Below, piece after piece: positions 1 through 11,829 of a DNA stretch of 64,000 bases. Positions within the stretch are counted from its first letter, which is position 1. The number at the start of each line of letters is the position of its first letter. This DNA is from Schistosoma haematobium (lineage: Eukaryota; Platyhelminthes; Trematoda; Strigeidida; Schistosomatidae): contig NC_067198.1 in assembly GCF_000699445.3 (NCBI RefSeq), forward strand, positions 42,153,691 through 42,217,690. Direction: 5' to 3'. The notes beneath the pieces are model-generated. The model worked only from the letters and a program-made list of their open reading frames with translations. It did no database searches and was not told the DNA's origin. A program made the translations under genes and the position numbers.

Positions 1-599
1 CAAATCAGAAGTTTTGATGCAATGCCCAAATTAGTGAATATGGGAAGATAGAATGACTGATCAGCAAAATAAGTCATTTCATATAACAAAATGGTATATT
101 ACTATACAGAATATTTAGCATAAAATAAACATGATTCAAATCCATCTAAAATTTAAAGGATTATTGAATTCAAATTTCGTGTATCATTTACGAACCAATA
201 GATTTGAAGCTTTACAATCTAGTTTATCTATTGATCAGTAACTGTCTAAAAACGCTTTTTATGCAGGACCATTCCAATTGTTTGGGTATACTGATTTATT
301 ATAATCAGTTGATAAATAACCACCAGATATATACTATTGATATGTCTATCATTGTTATACCCACGGAAATGATAAACCGAATTGTCCTTCACACTAATAA
401 CTTCTAATCCGATAACACGTATTAGAAACAGAAAGACTATCGATATGGATTTATCTGATCCCGGAAACAAATATCCGGTATCTGAATGCAATACATTCTG
501 TATGATTATTTTGGTCAGATAGAAATATAAATGTATATAATTAAAGCTGAGTGGTATTTAAGATCAGTTAACTAATAACTTACTATGTGAATATATACT
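1..599. other. AT-rich non-coding sequence, nothing recognised
   Basis: No coding, repeat or RNA signal was recognised here. The two short open frames are low complexity and overlap on opposite strands. Confidence 0.5.
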
Positions 600-1300
600 T
601 ATAATATCATACTGATAAAGTGTCAAATTGATTAAATTTTGCTCTTCAGATTCTGTCAAATCTCCTTCCTTTCCCTACGATAGGTCCACTTTTGGGAATC
701 AACTTAAGGTGATGAGGAAGACGACAATTTATTTTGGGTATATTCTTAAGGTCTTGTTATTGTTTCTGATGCTCTGGCTTGGTTGCTTCTGGTTAACTGT
801 ATCAGCAAGATAGTCCCACTATGGTTTGAAACTAGGGGGTTTCTTGATCGATGTAAATGCTTTGGGTTGTATATGGTTCACGTACCATGTTAGATATATT
901 CCTTGAATATGAGCTTCGTAAATCACCTATTCTTTTTATAACTACACCAGTTGCCAAGGCATGGCCTCACTGTTGAGTCTCTTGCATACACTGGTAACCC
1001 ATCTTGTAATTTACATTAATTATCCTTAACATAGAATTTATAGTTTCGTATTACTTACTGTGAACACATGGCGTTAAATGAAGTGCGAATTTTTCTCCCG
1101 AACATTGTTTCTTCTGAGAAGACACTTTTGGGAGTCATTCTTTGTGTTTCCAGTGAATTCTGGATGGCTTCCTTCATCATGTCGTCCCCTTATGTTATGA
1201 TGAGAACTTGTTTCGGTGCATTAACGGAATTTTTAAGGTGGCCTTTTGACTGAGGGTCATAAAGTGATGATCGATTGTGTGCAAACGCATTCTTTAAACA
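600..1300 (-). pseudogene. Decayed Ty3/gypsy integrase C-terminal remnant
   Basis: On the minus strand at roughly 1290-1068 the translation reads SSLYDPQSKGHLKNSVNAPK (family form: PQSNGQAERFVxTFK), then RMTPKSVFSEETMFGRKIRT, which matches the S-TP--SP-E-MFGR-IRT block of gypsy integrases. Frameshifts and stops interrupt it. The stretch down to about 600 is open in pieces but not recognisable. No LTR was found next to it. Confidence 0.5.
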
Positions 1301-2094
1301 GAAATCCAAGATTTCAAATATGAACTAAGGCCCGTTTTCCATAAGGGGAGTTTCCAGAAACTCAAATTCAGAACCGTGATTATTGATGCGTTAAGAAAAT
1401 TTCGGGCTATTTTGTAAACAACTTGACGATGATTAAGATGTTCTGATCATTTATTAATCCAGGAAAAACAGCATGAACACATGACCATGACTTTCATACA
1501 CTTAGCCATGGGGATAGCCAAACCTACGATGGTAGTTTTGCTGCTTCAGCTCATTGTATATACTTCTTTGTCGTATTCTTAATGTCCCTAACTATCAACA
1601 AATACTGACAGGTATAATAATCTTGAACAGGGTATATTTGTATACTCTTAAGTAAGCCATTGAATGATTACTTTATTGACTTCTAAACAGTTTGCTAAAC
1701 GTTTAAAAGATTCAATTTATAACGTTCATTCTTGAAGGGCTGTTATGATTATTATGATTAGCAACACACGAGATTTATATGGTACGAAATAGACAATAAA
1801 CAATCACAAAAATACTAAATTAAATAAATACATTGGTCACATTATCTAGTAAGTCCATATGATAAGGCATATTATCTATTGTACGACAGATATTTTGTTT
1901 TAAACAACGTAGATTAAATAGTCGTTAATTATGATACGTGTGCATTTCAATTAATAATTTAATTCAATTGTATAATACTTTATATGAAATATTCATCAAA
2001 GTTCGAACAAAACAATTTGATAGAAATTAAGCACCATACATGTAGAAAAAAATTCTATGTAGGATTATATTCAAATTTAATTAATTCTAACGTT

Positions 2095-2632
2095 TCTTCT
2101 GGCCTCCAAATGCTCTGGTATGGACGAGGATGAGGAGAGTTAGCTCTACCTCCTCAAATACTCTCACATGGCCACGCGTATACAACCACTTCCAGACACA
2201 TCATACTCATTGCTTTCTCAGAGCATTGCTTTTGTTTACGAAATTGAGAGGACACAAAGCGATTGTCTGACACTTTAACAGGATTGGTGGACACTGAAGA
2301 ATCACCTAGTGGAGTTGGAAATCCCTCTTTCTAAACTAGTGGTTCACATGGGTTCCAGGATCCTGAGGGAACAAATAGCGTATGAATCAACAGTTGTCCA
2401 CCGTCCATCATGGGATCGCATCTCCTGACGTTGCTCCACTCCTTGTGGATCAGTCGTTTAGGTCGAAGTCTCTGAGTGTGTCCCCTATAGAAAACCACTT
2501 GTATCGGTGTGGGCACTCGGGCAGTATCCCAGCCCACACACAAATCAAGGGACTTGTGTGTGGCGCATATATATATGCAGTGCCCTTGGTACCAATATTT
2601 ATGTGTTGAAATAAAATAAACAAATAAATAAA
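2095..2632 (+). repeat. Tailed ~530 bp repeat, copy A
   Basis: Begins near CTCTGGTATGGACGAGG, contains a CACATGGCCACGCGTATAC block, and ends with GGTACCAATATTTATGTGTT followed by an A-rich AAATAAACAAATAAATAAA tail. The same sequence occurs inverted at 5640-6165 and, more diverged, at 7155-7515, 50985-51515 and 62945-63415. The A-rich tail indicates a retroposon. No convincing long ORF. Confidence 0.75.
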
Positions 2633-2944
2633 ATCTGGTTCAAGCTTCTTCAATGAAATAACTGATTATTCTAAGCATAATTCTTATATATAATCTTATT
2701 TATCCTACATGATTGTTAAGTTATTTTTTAAAACATTTTCATGATGATGTCGATTATTAGTAATTTTATGTCGAAACTCATTAGATTGTGGTGACATTTT
2801 TTGTACGAAATTTAATTGATTATCGGTTTTTAAATAATTCAGCTTAGTTCAAGAACAATTTGAGATAAATATGCAGTTAATCTTTGTAAATGGATTTTAT
2901 TTTAGTTAAGAATCTGTCATATTCAAAATATCAGTATAGGGGTT

Positions 2945-3265
2945 GTAGAGATTATTGGGTTTTTGATTGAGATCACGAACCGATGACCGTTTCGTTCTAT
3001 TGTGGGACTCCTCAGCAGTGAGCATCCACGATCCCACCCGTAAGATTCCAGCCCAGGGCCTTCAGTCTCGCTCGCGAACGCTTAACCATTAGACCACTCA
3101 GCTGGGCGGCATCTAACAGTGTTTATGTCTAATTTCAACTAATGCACGAAATCGCGTGACCATCTTCTACCCGACATGGATTAGCCCCGCTGGTCACGGC
3201 TTCCAGGTTTCCAAGGGTGACCTAACATCAATCGGTTTATGATCTCAATCAAAAAAATATTCAAA
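2945..3265 (-). mobile_element. tRNA-derived hammerhead SINE (Smα-like), 3' part altered
   Basis: Minus strand carries pol III-type boxes (A-box GTGGTCTAATGGTTAAGCG; B-box-like GGGCTGGAATC), then the hammerhead half CTGAGGAGTCCCACAATAGAACGAAACGG. Stem II has a mismatch and the CAGTGC strand of stem I is missing, so this ribozyme is probably inactive. Confidence 0.65.
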
Positions 3266-3934
3266 ATAGTTTGAATAATTACAGCAATCTAATAATATAT
3301 GTAATTTGCAAATCAGGTAAACTGAGCTTACAAGTTCTATATAAGATGAAACCCATGTCTACAGATTCACTACTAGCCATAATTCGAAATTTCGTATTAT
3401 TTATTAAATTTTCTTGTTACATTTGCAAAAACGGTCCAGTTAACTTCATAATTATGAAATTCACTATTTGTCGTTAAGACGCTTTTTTTCACTTCTTTTT
3501 CTAATCACGTACTCTATGTTATCTGTATCCGATTACTAGTGTTTTTTTTTATGTCGAAGGTCATGACAGTGAAGCAAAATGTTTTATGACATTAAAATAA
3601 TTGAAGTTAATAACAATGACTTTCATTAATTTATAATTATAACCAGTTAAAGATGAGTAACGTAATGATTCAGTAGAGATTGAATTTTAACTATACAATT
3701 TATATGAATCATATGTGAACTAAGTAAATACAGGCAATAAGAGTTCATTCATCCTTTATACACTCATGCAATAAAATAAATACAAACCTTGATTTTTCTT
3801 TAAGAAAACTATTACTAATGTAATTCTCGTTTATATAGGTTGTTTACAAACGAACTTAAGAACAATTGGAACGAAATGACATTAAAAGACAATGTAACCA
3901 GTAGTGAAAGAAAGAAAAATTTCATTTTTTTTAT

Positions 3935-4395
3935 TCGGATCATTAACCGATTGATGTTAGATCACTGTTGGAAACCTGGATGGCCGTTTCGTCCTATTGT
4001 GGGGCTCCTCAGTAGTGCCCATCCACGATCCCGCTCGCGGGACTCCAACCCAGGACCTTCAGTTTCGCTTGCGAACGCTTGACCTACTGAACCACTGAGC
4101 AGGCATCCAATGCTGTTAGTGTCTAACCTCATCCAATCCACGAAGTTGCACAATCATCTTCCATTGTACTGAGGTAGACACCTGTTTCTACCCGACACGG
4201 ATTAGCTACACTGGTCACGGCTTCTCACCAGAACTCGGAGAATTTTCTCCACAACCTTTAAACTGATAATTACCATGTACTCACTAGTGACTAGCTTCAT
4301 GAGAAAATAGGACGAAACGGCCGTCCAGTGCTTCCAGGTTTTCAATGGTGGTCTAACATCGATCGGTTCATGACCTCAATCAAGAGAACTTAACT
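3935..4395 (-). mobile_element. Hammerhead SINE (Smα-like) with inverted ends
   Basis: Minus-oriented unit with pol III-like boxes (GGTCAAGCGTTCGCAAGCG), hammerhead core CTGAGGAG..AGGACGAAACGGCC, and at both ends opposite-strand copies of the GGACGAAACGGCCGTCCAG / CTTCCAGGTTTTC block (right end 4310-4345). Stem I is broken (CACTA against CAGG). Confidence 0.65.
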
Positions 4396-4999
4396 ACCTC
4401 CACAACCTCTAAACTGAAAAATTCATTGTTAGTGACAGTAATCCTAGTCTTATGATTTGGTATTGACAAGTGAGATTGAAAATTCAAAACTTAAAATTGG
4501 ACAATAGGATTTTCAGGTATTTATCCTTTTTGATGGTAGCTTCATAACAAATGAAATGTATGACTTAAACCAAGCGGCATAGGACATTGATGCTAGGCTT
4601 TACTATTTACTAAAAAAACTAGTTATATATTTAAAGATTAACAACTTGTTAAACATTATTATAACACAGTTCGATTTTATGAAGCGTAACAATTCTGCTG
4701 TAGCTACTAGAAGGTAACATACCGAGAACGAAGAAACATCTTAAAACAAACATTTACTGTTAGATTACTTTTGATGACTATCGGATATTTTAACAGTTAT
4801 TACTAGGACGAAGTCAAAAGTGTCAGATAATTTTTTTATTGTGATTAGATCATTTTTAAATGGATCACGTAAACCTTAAAATATGTATATGTATGTATGT
4901 TATTCGCCTTTGAAATGACTGTTCATATTTCAATGCAATGTTTAGGAAAATATCACTGAAGATTTGTCATTTCTATGCCTTTATTAAAACAGAACTAAA

Positions 5000-5640
5000 C
5001 TCTGTCGGACCGAGAAACTCTGGTCCAGGTGGAATCTTTCAAGTAGTTGGGCAGCATCATCATGGATGATCCAATGCAGAAGTAAAGGCGAGGATTGACA
5101 AAGCAATGGCCACATTGTCATAATTGAAGAAGATATGGAGATCCAAGCAACTATCAACCAATATCAAAGTGAAAATCTTCAATAAGAACGCCAAGGCAGT
5201 TCTACTGTATGGAGCTGAGATGTGGAGAACTACCACAACCATCGTCAAAAGAGTACAGGTATTTATAAACAATTGTCTACGCAAGATACTCAATGTCCGC
5301 TGTTCAGATGCCATCAGCAACGGCCTATTGTGGGAGAGAACAAACCAACTTCTGTCTGAAGAAGACACTAGGAAAAGACGTTGGAAGTGGATAGGACATA
5401 CATTGTAGAAATCATTAACCTGCATCATGAGGCATGCGCAAACTTGTAGTCGTGAAGGGAAACAGAAAAGATAAAGATCAAAGAATACACTGCGTTGGTA
5501 ATTGGAAGCAGACATGAAAAGGACGAATAGCAACTGTGAATAACTGGAAAGGATTGTCCAGGACAGAGTTGGATGGAAAATGCTGATGTTCGACCTGTAA
5601 CCCACCACTAGGGGTAACATGCGGTAGTAAGTATGTAGAG
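5000..5640 (+). mobile_element. RTE/SR2-like LINE, 3' end of ORF2 (pseudogene)
   Basis: Plus-strand translation gives the RTE C-terminal region: DADVKARIGKA-like start, [69 protein letters not shown], then after stops DRVGWKM and a 3' end near 5625. Several stops and frameshifts. 5'-truncated. Confidence 0.8.
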
Positions 5641-6165
5641 AACATAAATTTATTTATTTGAACACAAATATTGGTACCAAGGGCACTGCATATATATATG
5701 CGCCACACACAAGTCCCTTGATTTGTGTGTGGGCTGGGATACTGCCCGAGTGCCCACACCGATACAAGTGGTTTTCTATAGGGGACACACTCAGAGACTT
5801 CGACCTAAACGACTGATCCACAAGGAGTGGAGCAACGTCAGGAGATGCGATCCCATGATGGACGGTGGACAACTGTTGATTCATACGCTATTTGTTCCCT
5901 CAGGATCCTGGAACCCATGTGAACCATTAGTTTAGAAAGAGGGATTTCCAACTCCACTAGGTGATTCTTCAGTGTCCACCAATCCTGTTAAAGTGTCAGA
6001 CAATCGCTTTGTGTCCTCTCAATTTCGTAAACAAAAGCAATGCTCTGAGAAAGCAATGAGTATGACGTGTCTGGAAGTGGTTGTATACGCGTGGCCATGT
6101 GAGAGTATTTGAGGAGGTAGAGCTAACTCTCCTCATCCTCGTCCATACCAGAGAGTTTGGAGGAC
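5640..6165 (-). repeat. Tailed ~530 bp repeat, copy B (inverted to copy A)
   Basis: Reverse complement of 2095-2632 with only scattered differences; the two 70-residue shadow frames in each copy translate identically. The tail points left and abuts the RTE 3' end at 5000-5640. Confidence 0.75.
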
Positions 6166-6946
6166 AAACAAACAAGGCGTTAGTTACTAATCAATGATTA
6201 GCTAATCATAAACTTGAATAAATCTTTACAAATAGCCAATTATATTTAGTTATTAATTCAAAATTATCAAGAATTTTGTGTATAAACTATATACATACAC
6301 ATGAATTTGCAATCCATTAAAAAGGATCTATATCAAAGTAATTCAGGATATACAAAAAACTTTTTCTTAAAAAGAAAAGAAAATTATTTTACTGATCATA
6401 TAAGGTGAATCATTTAAAGAATAAGAAAAACGTACCTATCTAGGATTAAAAAATAAGAATTCACAAAGATAAAATAATAATAAAACTGGCAAATAAGATG
6501 TCAACAAATTGAATATAAGCCTTTAAGAATAAAAAAAAAGCGAAAAAAATCTCTTTGCAATACAACATCAAATGAATAAGCATAATGTTTTATATTGCAT
6601 TCTATGGAAAAATGAAAACAAACAAACCAACAAACAACTAAAACAAAATGTTACCTTCAATTTACAAATGATAGAAACAATATTTTGACTGAATGAATTT
6701 CAAGTGTAATTTTAGGTGCAATATTGTTTCTTTTCTTTTAAAAAAGAAAAGAAAAAGAAAAGAAGCAATGATATTCAGCAGAAATAATTCAGGTAGTAGT
6801 AATAATAAAGAATAATGAAAATAATTTAATTTTTAAAAAAAATGTTCATGATGGAATCATAATAGAAAATTTCATAGATATAGAAATAAAATGTACTTTG
6901 TTTTGTTGAATGGGAACAAGAATAAAGCGCAGCTTTTTATTTAATG

Positions 6947-6949
<3 letters not shown>

Positions 6950-6978
<29 letters not shown>

Positions 6979-6979
6979 C
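6950..6979. repeat. (TTA)n microsatellite
   Basis: About ten ATT/TTA units. Confidence 0.9.
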
Positions 6980-7154
6980 ATGCTTTTATGATATTTCTAG
7001 TTCATCACCAACAGATTTTAAATGACCATCTAATTCTAATATTTCAGAGACTTTTTCTTGTTCAACAACTTTTAAAACTTTTTGGAAAGTGATTGTGACA
7101 CCGTCTAAAAGATAATGGAGAATAAAAATGAATTGTAGTAAAGTAGGAAAACTT

Positions 7155-7515
7155 GTCATTCAAATTTTATTTTATTTATTGAAACACATAAATATTGGTA
7201 CAAGGAAGCATCAAAAAGATATACGCTATATAAATCATTCTATTTGTGTGAGACTTGGGATACTGCTCGGGTGCCCAAATCGAAACAGGTGGTTTTTTGT
7301 GGGGGCCACATCTAGAGCCTTCTACTTAAAAGTCTGATCCACAGGACAGTGGAGCAATGTCAGGAGATGAAGTCCCATGATAGCCGGTGACCAACGATTT
7401 ATTCCTTCAGGATCCTGGAGCCGATGTGCACCGCTGGTTTAAAATCAGAAATATCTACTATCCCTGTGAAAGCGCCAGACATTCGCTTTTTGTCCTCTCA
7501 ATTTCGTAATTCAAA
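7155..7515 (-). repeat. Tailed repeat, copy C, 5'-truncated and diverged
   Basis: Tail TTTATTTTATTTATTGAAAC then the conserved ATATTGGTACAAGG block. It continues through the GGATCCTGGAGCC and CATTCGCTTTTTGTCCTCTC blocks and stops near 7515, lacking the CACGCGTATAC part. Confidence 0.65.
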
Positions 7516-7974
7516 TAAAATAATTGTCTTTAGAAAGTTTTCAAAGAAATTAATGGATAAATCCTATTTATTTCTACTGGAGGATTTTTTATTGTTTCAT
7601 GAGTTATTTAATAGCAAGTAGTATCGATCTATATGCCAATAATAATATGAATTAAAATAGACTTAGTCAGGTTTTTAACAAGTATATAAGCTCATTTGAT
7701 AATTATAGTAATAAGTTTTCATATCCAATGCAGCTTTGTTTTTGTCGGATACCAGTTGTTAGATATTCATCTGCAAGCTAAAAGTTTCAATCGAAAGAAT
7801 CAAATCCATTAGTCTGACTGAAGAAAAGTTATAATTGTTATTTACAGAACACCTAGTCCAATAAAGCACACAATGATATTACAAAGTTAGACTACACGCA
7901 ACGACATATGATTTATTAAAGAGAAATTTGAAATTTTTGAGAATTGACCACCAGGAAACAAGAAATATTCTTAC

Positions 7975-8184
7975 GTATTCAGATATCCATTTGAGAGTAA
8001 ATGGTGGAAATCCAGTCAAATTGTTGAAACTCATCACCCTGTGAAGAAAAATGTAATTTTGATCCCTAAAAGTATCCCTATACTTTTTTTCAAGTTCTGT
8101 AGCTATATACATGTCTCTATCAGAAACAACTGTCCATCTATCCCATGGCCTTATCGTAAACGACTGTGTGGTTATATTCACTTT
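7975..8184 (-). CDS. Orphan candidate exon, unknown protein
   Basis: A 210 nt stretch open in one frame, preceded by TATTGCAG (AG at 8186-8185) and followed by GTAAGA at 7974. It encodes 70 residues of ordinary, non-low-complexity composition, including RPWDRWTVVSDRDMY, IATELEKKYRDTF and GFPPFTLKWISEY. I do not recognise the family. It lies 1.9 kb beyond the SPRM1lc stop on the same strand and does not resemble LAT C-termini, so it probably belongs to a separate gene with large introns. No partner exon could be found with confidence. Confidence 0.45.
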
Positions 8185-8804
8185 CTGCAATACCAAAGTA
8201 TACGAGCTACTTCCAGGCTAGCAGATGATAGCTTTGGATGAACCTGAGTTGCTACCGTTTTTCCCAACCGACGGATTGCAAACGATATTCACTCGTTCCC
8301 ATACTATTAGGTAGTATTCGTAGTTTATACAATAGGAATAGCCGCATATGTTTTTCTTGAATTTTTACTTTGTAATTTTCTGTCTGATTAAGTTAACAGT
8401 ATACAAAGATGTTACGTCTAGTTGGGTAGACCTTTTGATTCTTTATCAGTTTAATCAGTGAAGCTTCAAAATATATAGTGATTTTTAGTTTACTCAAGCA
8501 ATCAATTTTCTGCAAAAATACACTTTATCACGTAAGTGCCAACTGATAATGCCTGAAATCCCCATGAATAGTAAGGCTTAAGTAAGTGAGTACTTGCTAC
8601 TCAACATATAACCAGTTCGGATGTTAGCAGTTAATTAGTTAAAGACAACGTTGCTTTTATTCGATAAAATTGTGGGGGTTCGCAAAAACGTAGTCGAGTC
8701 AACGTTATAAGCAAACCAAAATGAAAAAAAAAAACAGAAAAAAGACTTATCTAATTTGAAACAGAGTTGGAATATACGATCATCAATATGTAGATATGTG
8801 TAAG

Positions 8805-9785
8805 TTTTCCTTATTTATTTGTTTTAACACAAAAGTATTGGTACAAAGGGGCACCAAATACATACGCGTCACATAATAACAATGAGAATGTGAAGAGATA
8901 GAGAAAGTAAAGAGCATATAAGAAAAAGGGGAACAACAGCGAACAGAAATTAGTGTATGAGAGTGAAATAATAATAATGGTAGAGGCAATTCAGTTAGCA
9001 AAAATACAACCAGAAAGAATTGTTTCAGTTAAAGAAGTTCCGTTCATTTCTTATCAAGAAAGTAAAAGAAATTTACAACAGGATCGGTCCCAGAGTCGGC
9101 AAATAATTCATAATGTGGAATTCTCTGGGATGACATTCGCAGAACATGTCAAAGCCACCGAAGTCGATGTTTCAAGATAGTAACACCAACTAAATTATTG
9201 TCGCTGTGCCCGAACACACAATGCCGAACCACTTGCACTATTAACATGATGTTGCCACTGGATGTCAACAGATTCACACTACCATTACTTACATCCATCA
9301 GAGCTGTTTCCAGAACGTCATCGATGGCAAAGTTGAAGAGGAATGGTGAGATTGGGCAACCATAATTAACCCCACTGGTTGAATGGAATAGTGGAAAGAG
9401 GTAGTTGCATGCTCTCACTCTACCCGAGGTGTTTGTATATAGGGCTCTTAAGATGTTAATATACCTCTCAGACACACCCTTCTTCATTAGACAACTCCAG
9501 AGAACAGTCCTGTCCAACAAATTGAAGGCAGCCCCAATGTCAAGGAACACTATGATTGTCCACCTGTGATAAGTATGACGGTGCTCTAACATTTGGCAGA
9601 GGGTGAAGATATGATCAATACATCCTCGACCACAGCGAAAACCAGCCTACTCTACTTGAGTCAATCTTTCTCGGGTTTTGAACGATCTACGAAGTATGAC
9701 GGAAACCAACGGTTTGGATGAGATCGGATGTAGAGTTATCCCCCGATGGTTGTTACAGAAACGCCGTGAACTCTTTTTCCTAACA
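8805..9785 (-). mobile_element. Second RTE-type LINE (Perere-like), 5'-truncated, internally deleted
   Basis: Minus-strand frame 9592-9149 reads IIVFLDIGAAFNLLDRTVLW, NILRALYTNTSGRVRA, GCPISPFLFNFAIDDVLETA, which are RT palm blocks. It then jumps at NLLTSSGN to VRHCVFGHSDNNLVGVTILKHRLRWL, a block from beyond the RT, so the YADD region is missing. Upstream, 9785-9600 holds the NNHRGITL block with stops. The 3' UTR runs to 8805 and ends in the same TTGGTACAAAG / AAATAAATAA tail as the ~530 bp repeat. Confidence 0.75.
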
Positions 9786-10043
9786 TCAGGGTAATTATTT
9801 GATAGTAAAAGATTATTTAGATTTACACTGAGACTCAGGTTAGTTATTCATATAACCAAACAACAAAAATTAAGTTGAAAAATTCAGCTCTCTGAAATAC
9901 ATATGAATACTTCAATTAGTTTACACTACTGGAGAAATGTTAGTTTCGTGATAAAAAAAATTATATAAAAACAGTGGGTTTAAATTCATTTTTTTTAAAA
10001 AAAAACTTTATGATGTAAAGCGTACCTAGTAAATACTAAGTTA

Positions 10044-10247
10044 TTATAAAGTCAAAGAAAATAACATACATATTAAAGATCTAATTGATCTTGGTTTGTT
10101 CTTCCATACCACCCCAAAAATGTAAACTGGAACACCTAGTAACATTACTCCAAGACTAATTGCACAATCTGTCGGCTTTTGATAGATTGCAAGGATTCCA
10201 ATAGCGATGTCCACAATTAAATACAACACAGGAAAAACAATTGGTAA
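10044..10247 (-). CDS. SPRM1lc: SPRM1lc exon 10 (residues 406-472, stop)
   Basis: Encodes LPIVFPVLYLIVDIAIG, the TM12 motif LGVMLLGVPVYIFGVVWKNKP and a short tail ending SLTL before TAA. A GTATGT lying about 25 nt before the stop could act as a donor to one more exon, so the last eight or so codons are less certain. Confidence 0.82.
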   Translation of the reverse strand, partial: LPIVFPVLYLIVDIAIGILAIYQKPTDCAISLGVMLLGVPVYIFGVVWKNKPRSIRSLICMLFSLTL

Positions 10248-11783
10248 CTGAAAAGAGTTTAAATGATAAATAATCAAGAATAATTAGTTAAATGTTTGAA
10301 TAATCCAAAATACATTTTAGAAATATAACACAAACTAGCATATAAATAGTAATTTTTAGATTTTAGAGTATAAAATATCGGGTAACGCCTTTCAAAATGA
10401 TGCATAATCATTATGATATAAACTGAAGTGATGATGTATTTGGTTATTTTGAGATGCTTAGTTCTGTCCTAAATTCATTATTTCCCTGCTAATAAGTCAT
10501 ATTTACTTTGATTGAATAGTTTGCATACAGACGAGTTTTAGTTAATCGCTTGGACAGTAATTTTAATTTTCTAAATTAGTTTGCCTTAAATTTTAGGATT
10601 TAGTTTAGTGAGCCCATAATCAGCTCGATTACTTAAATCATCCTAATAGTTTTGCAAAATCGCTTGTTCTCATACTATCCTTTATAATACTGCTTAATCA
10701 ATGTTAATAATCAATGATAATAAGGGAAACATAAAACATTTAAACACATAATTAAATTTTATTTCAGATAGTACTTTTAAATAATCAATCCATTGTGGAC
10801 TATTACCTTAGCTAGCATGGTTTCATGTTTACGTAAACATTAACCTTATTAATAAGAAATAATAAAACCATGATAAGCATTCCGCATATCATTATCTTAC
10901 AGATAGTTGCTGAAAGCCGCCTCATAAAAGTTTACTTCACATTTATTTGCTTTAATTATATACTCCTTCCATTCTCTTAATTCATCTCACCTTAGTTGAT
11001 AGCTATTATTGTAACATTTCATAAAGATTATCCTTTACATGTTAATTTGTACAGGACAACTATGATATAATATAGTTGGGGATATATTAGTGTTATGGTA
11101 AGATAATAAATAATATAAAACCTAGAACATGTAGTGATTAAAAGGCAGTTCAGCATTTAAGTTGTCGAGCAACTGAATAATTGTTGAGATAAATTTACGA
11201 ACAAAGAAATAAATTACTTTAAATTCCGATGTATTCATTTGAGGATTTGTACGACGAATGTAGAGTAAGCTACAAACAGCCATCGCAGATATTACAGAGA
11301 AAGCAAATCCCGTTAACTCGATCAAATAAAGTATGTCATCGAACAGTTGAAAAATTACAGATAGAGTTACCTATGCAAATAAATGAAGACATAAATACTT
11401 GGTTTTGGGCTGAATATTCAACTGACGAGAAATCTTACATGCAGTATACAGAGAACAATAAGAAAAAATACTGATTGGCATACTTGATATCAAATCTTAA
11501 CTAACATGGAAATCAAACCATCTACTTATAGTACAGTCATACTAGTACCCCAGAAGTAGATACATGGATATTCAACGTAAATTACTTAACACTTTGCACA
11601 AATATGTGTCAGTTAAAGTTGTCTAGTTTTGTGTCAGTATAGAAAGAAAATCCAAAAACAAAGAAATCAGGAGACAAAAAGTATAGAATAATATTACATT
11701 AGAGACTCTTGGAAGGATAAAATATCGATGAATATAACTGATCTTAGGCCGTTTCAAATAAGTTTAACAGCAATTGATCTAAA

Positions 11784-11829
<46 letters not shown>

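Noticed and set aside
5060..5620. 186-codon minus-strand open frame
   Set aside because: Shadow of the plus-strand RTE C-terminal region, whose plus-strand translation matches RTE motifs.
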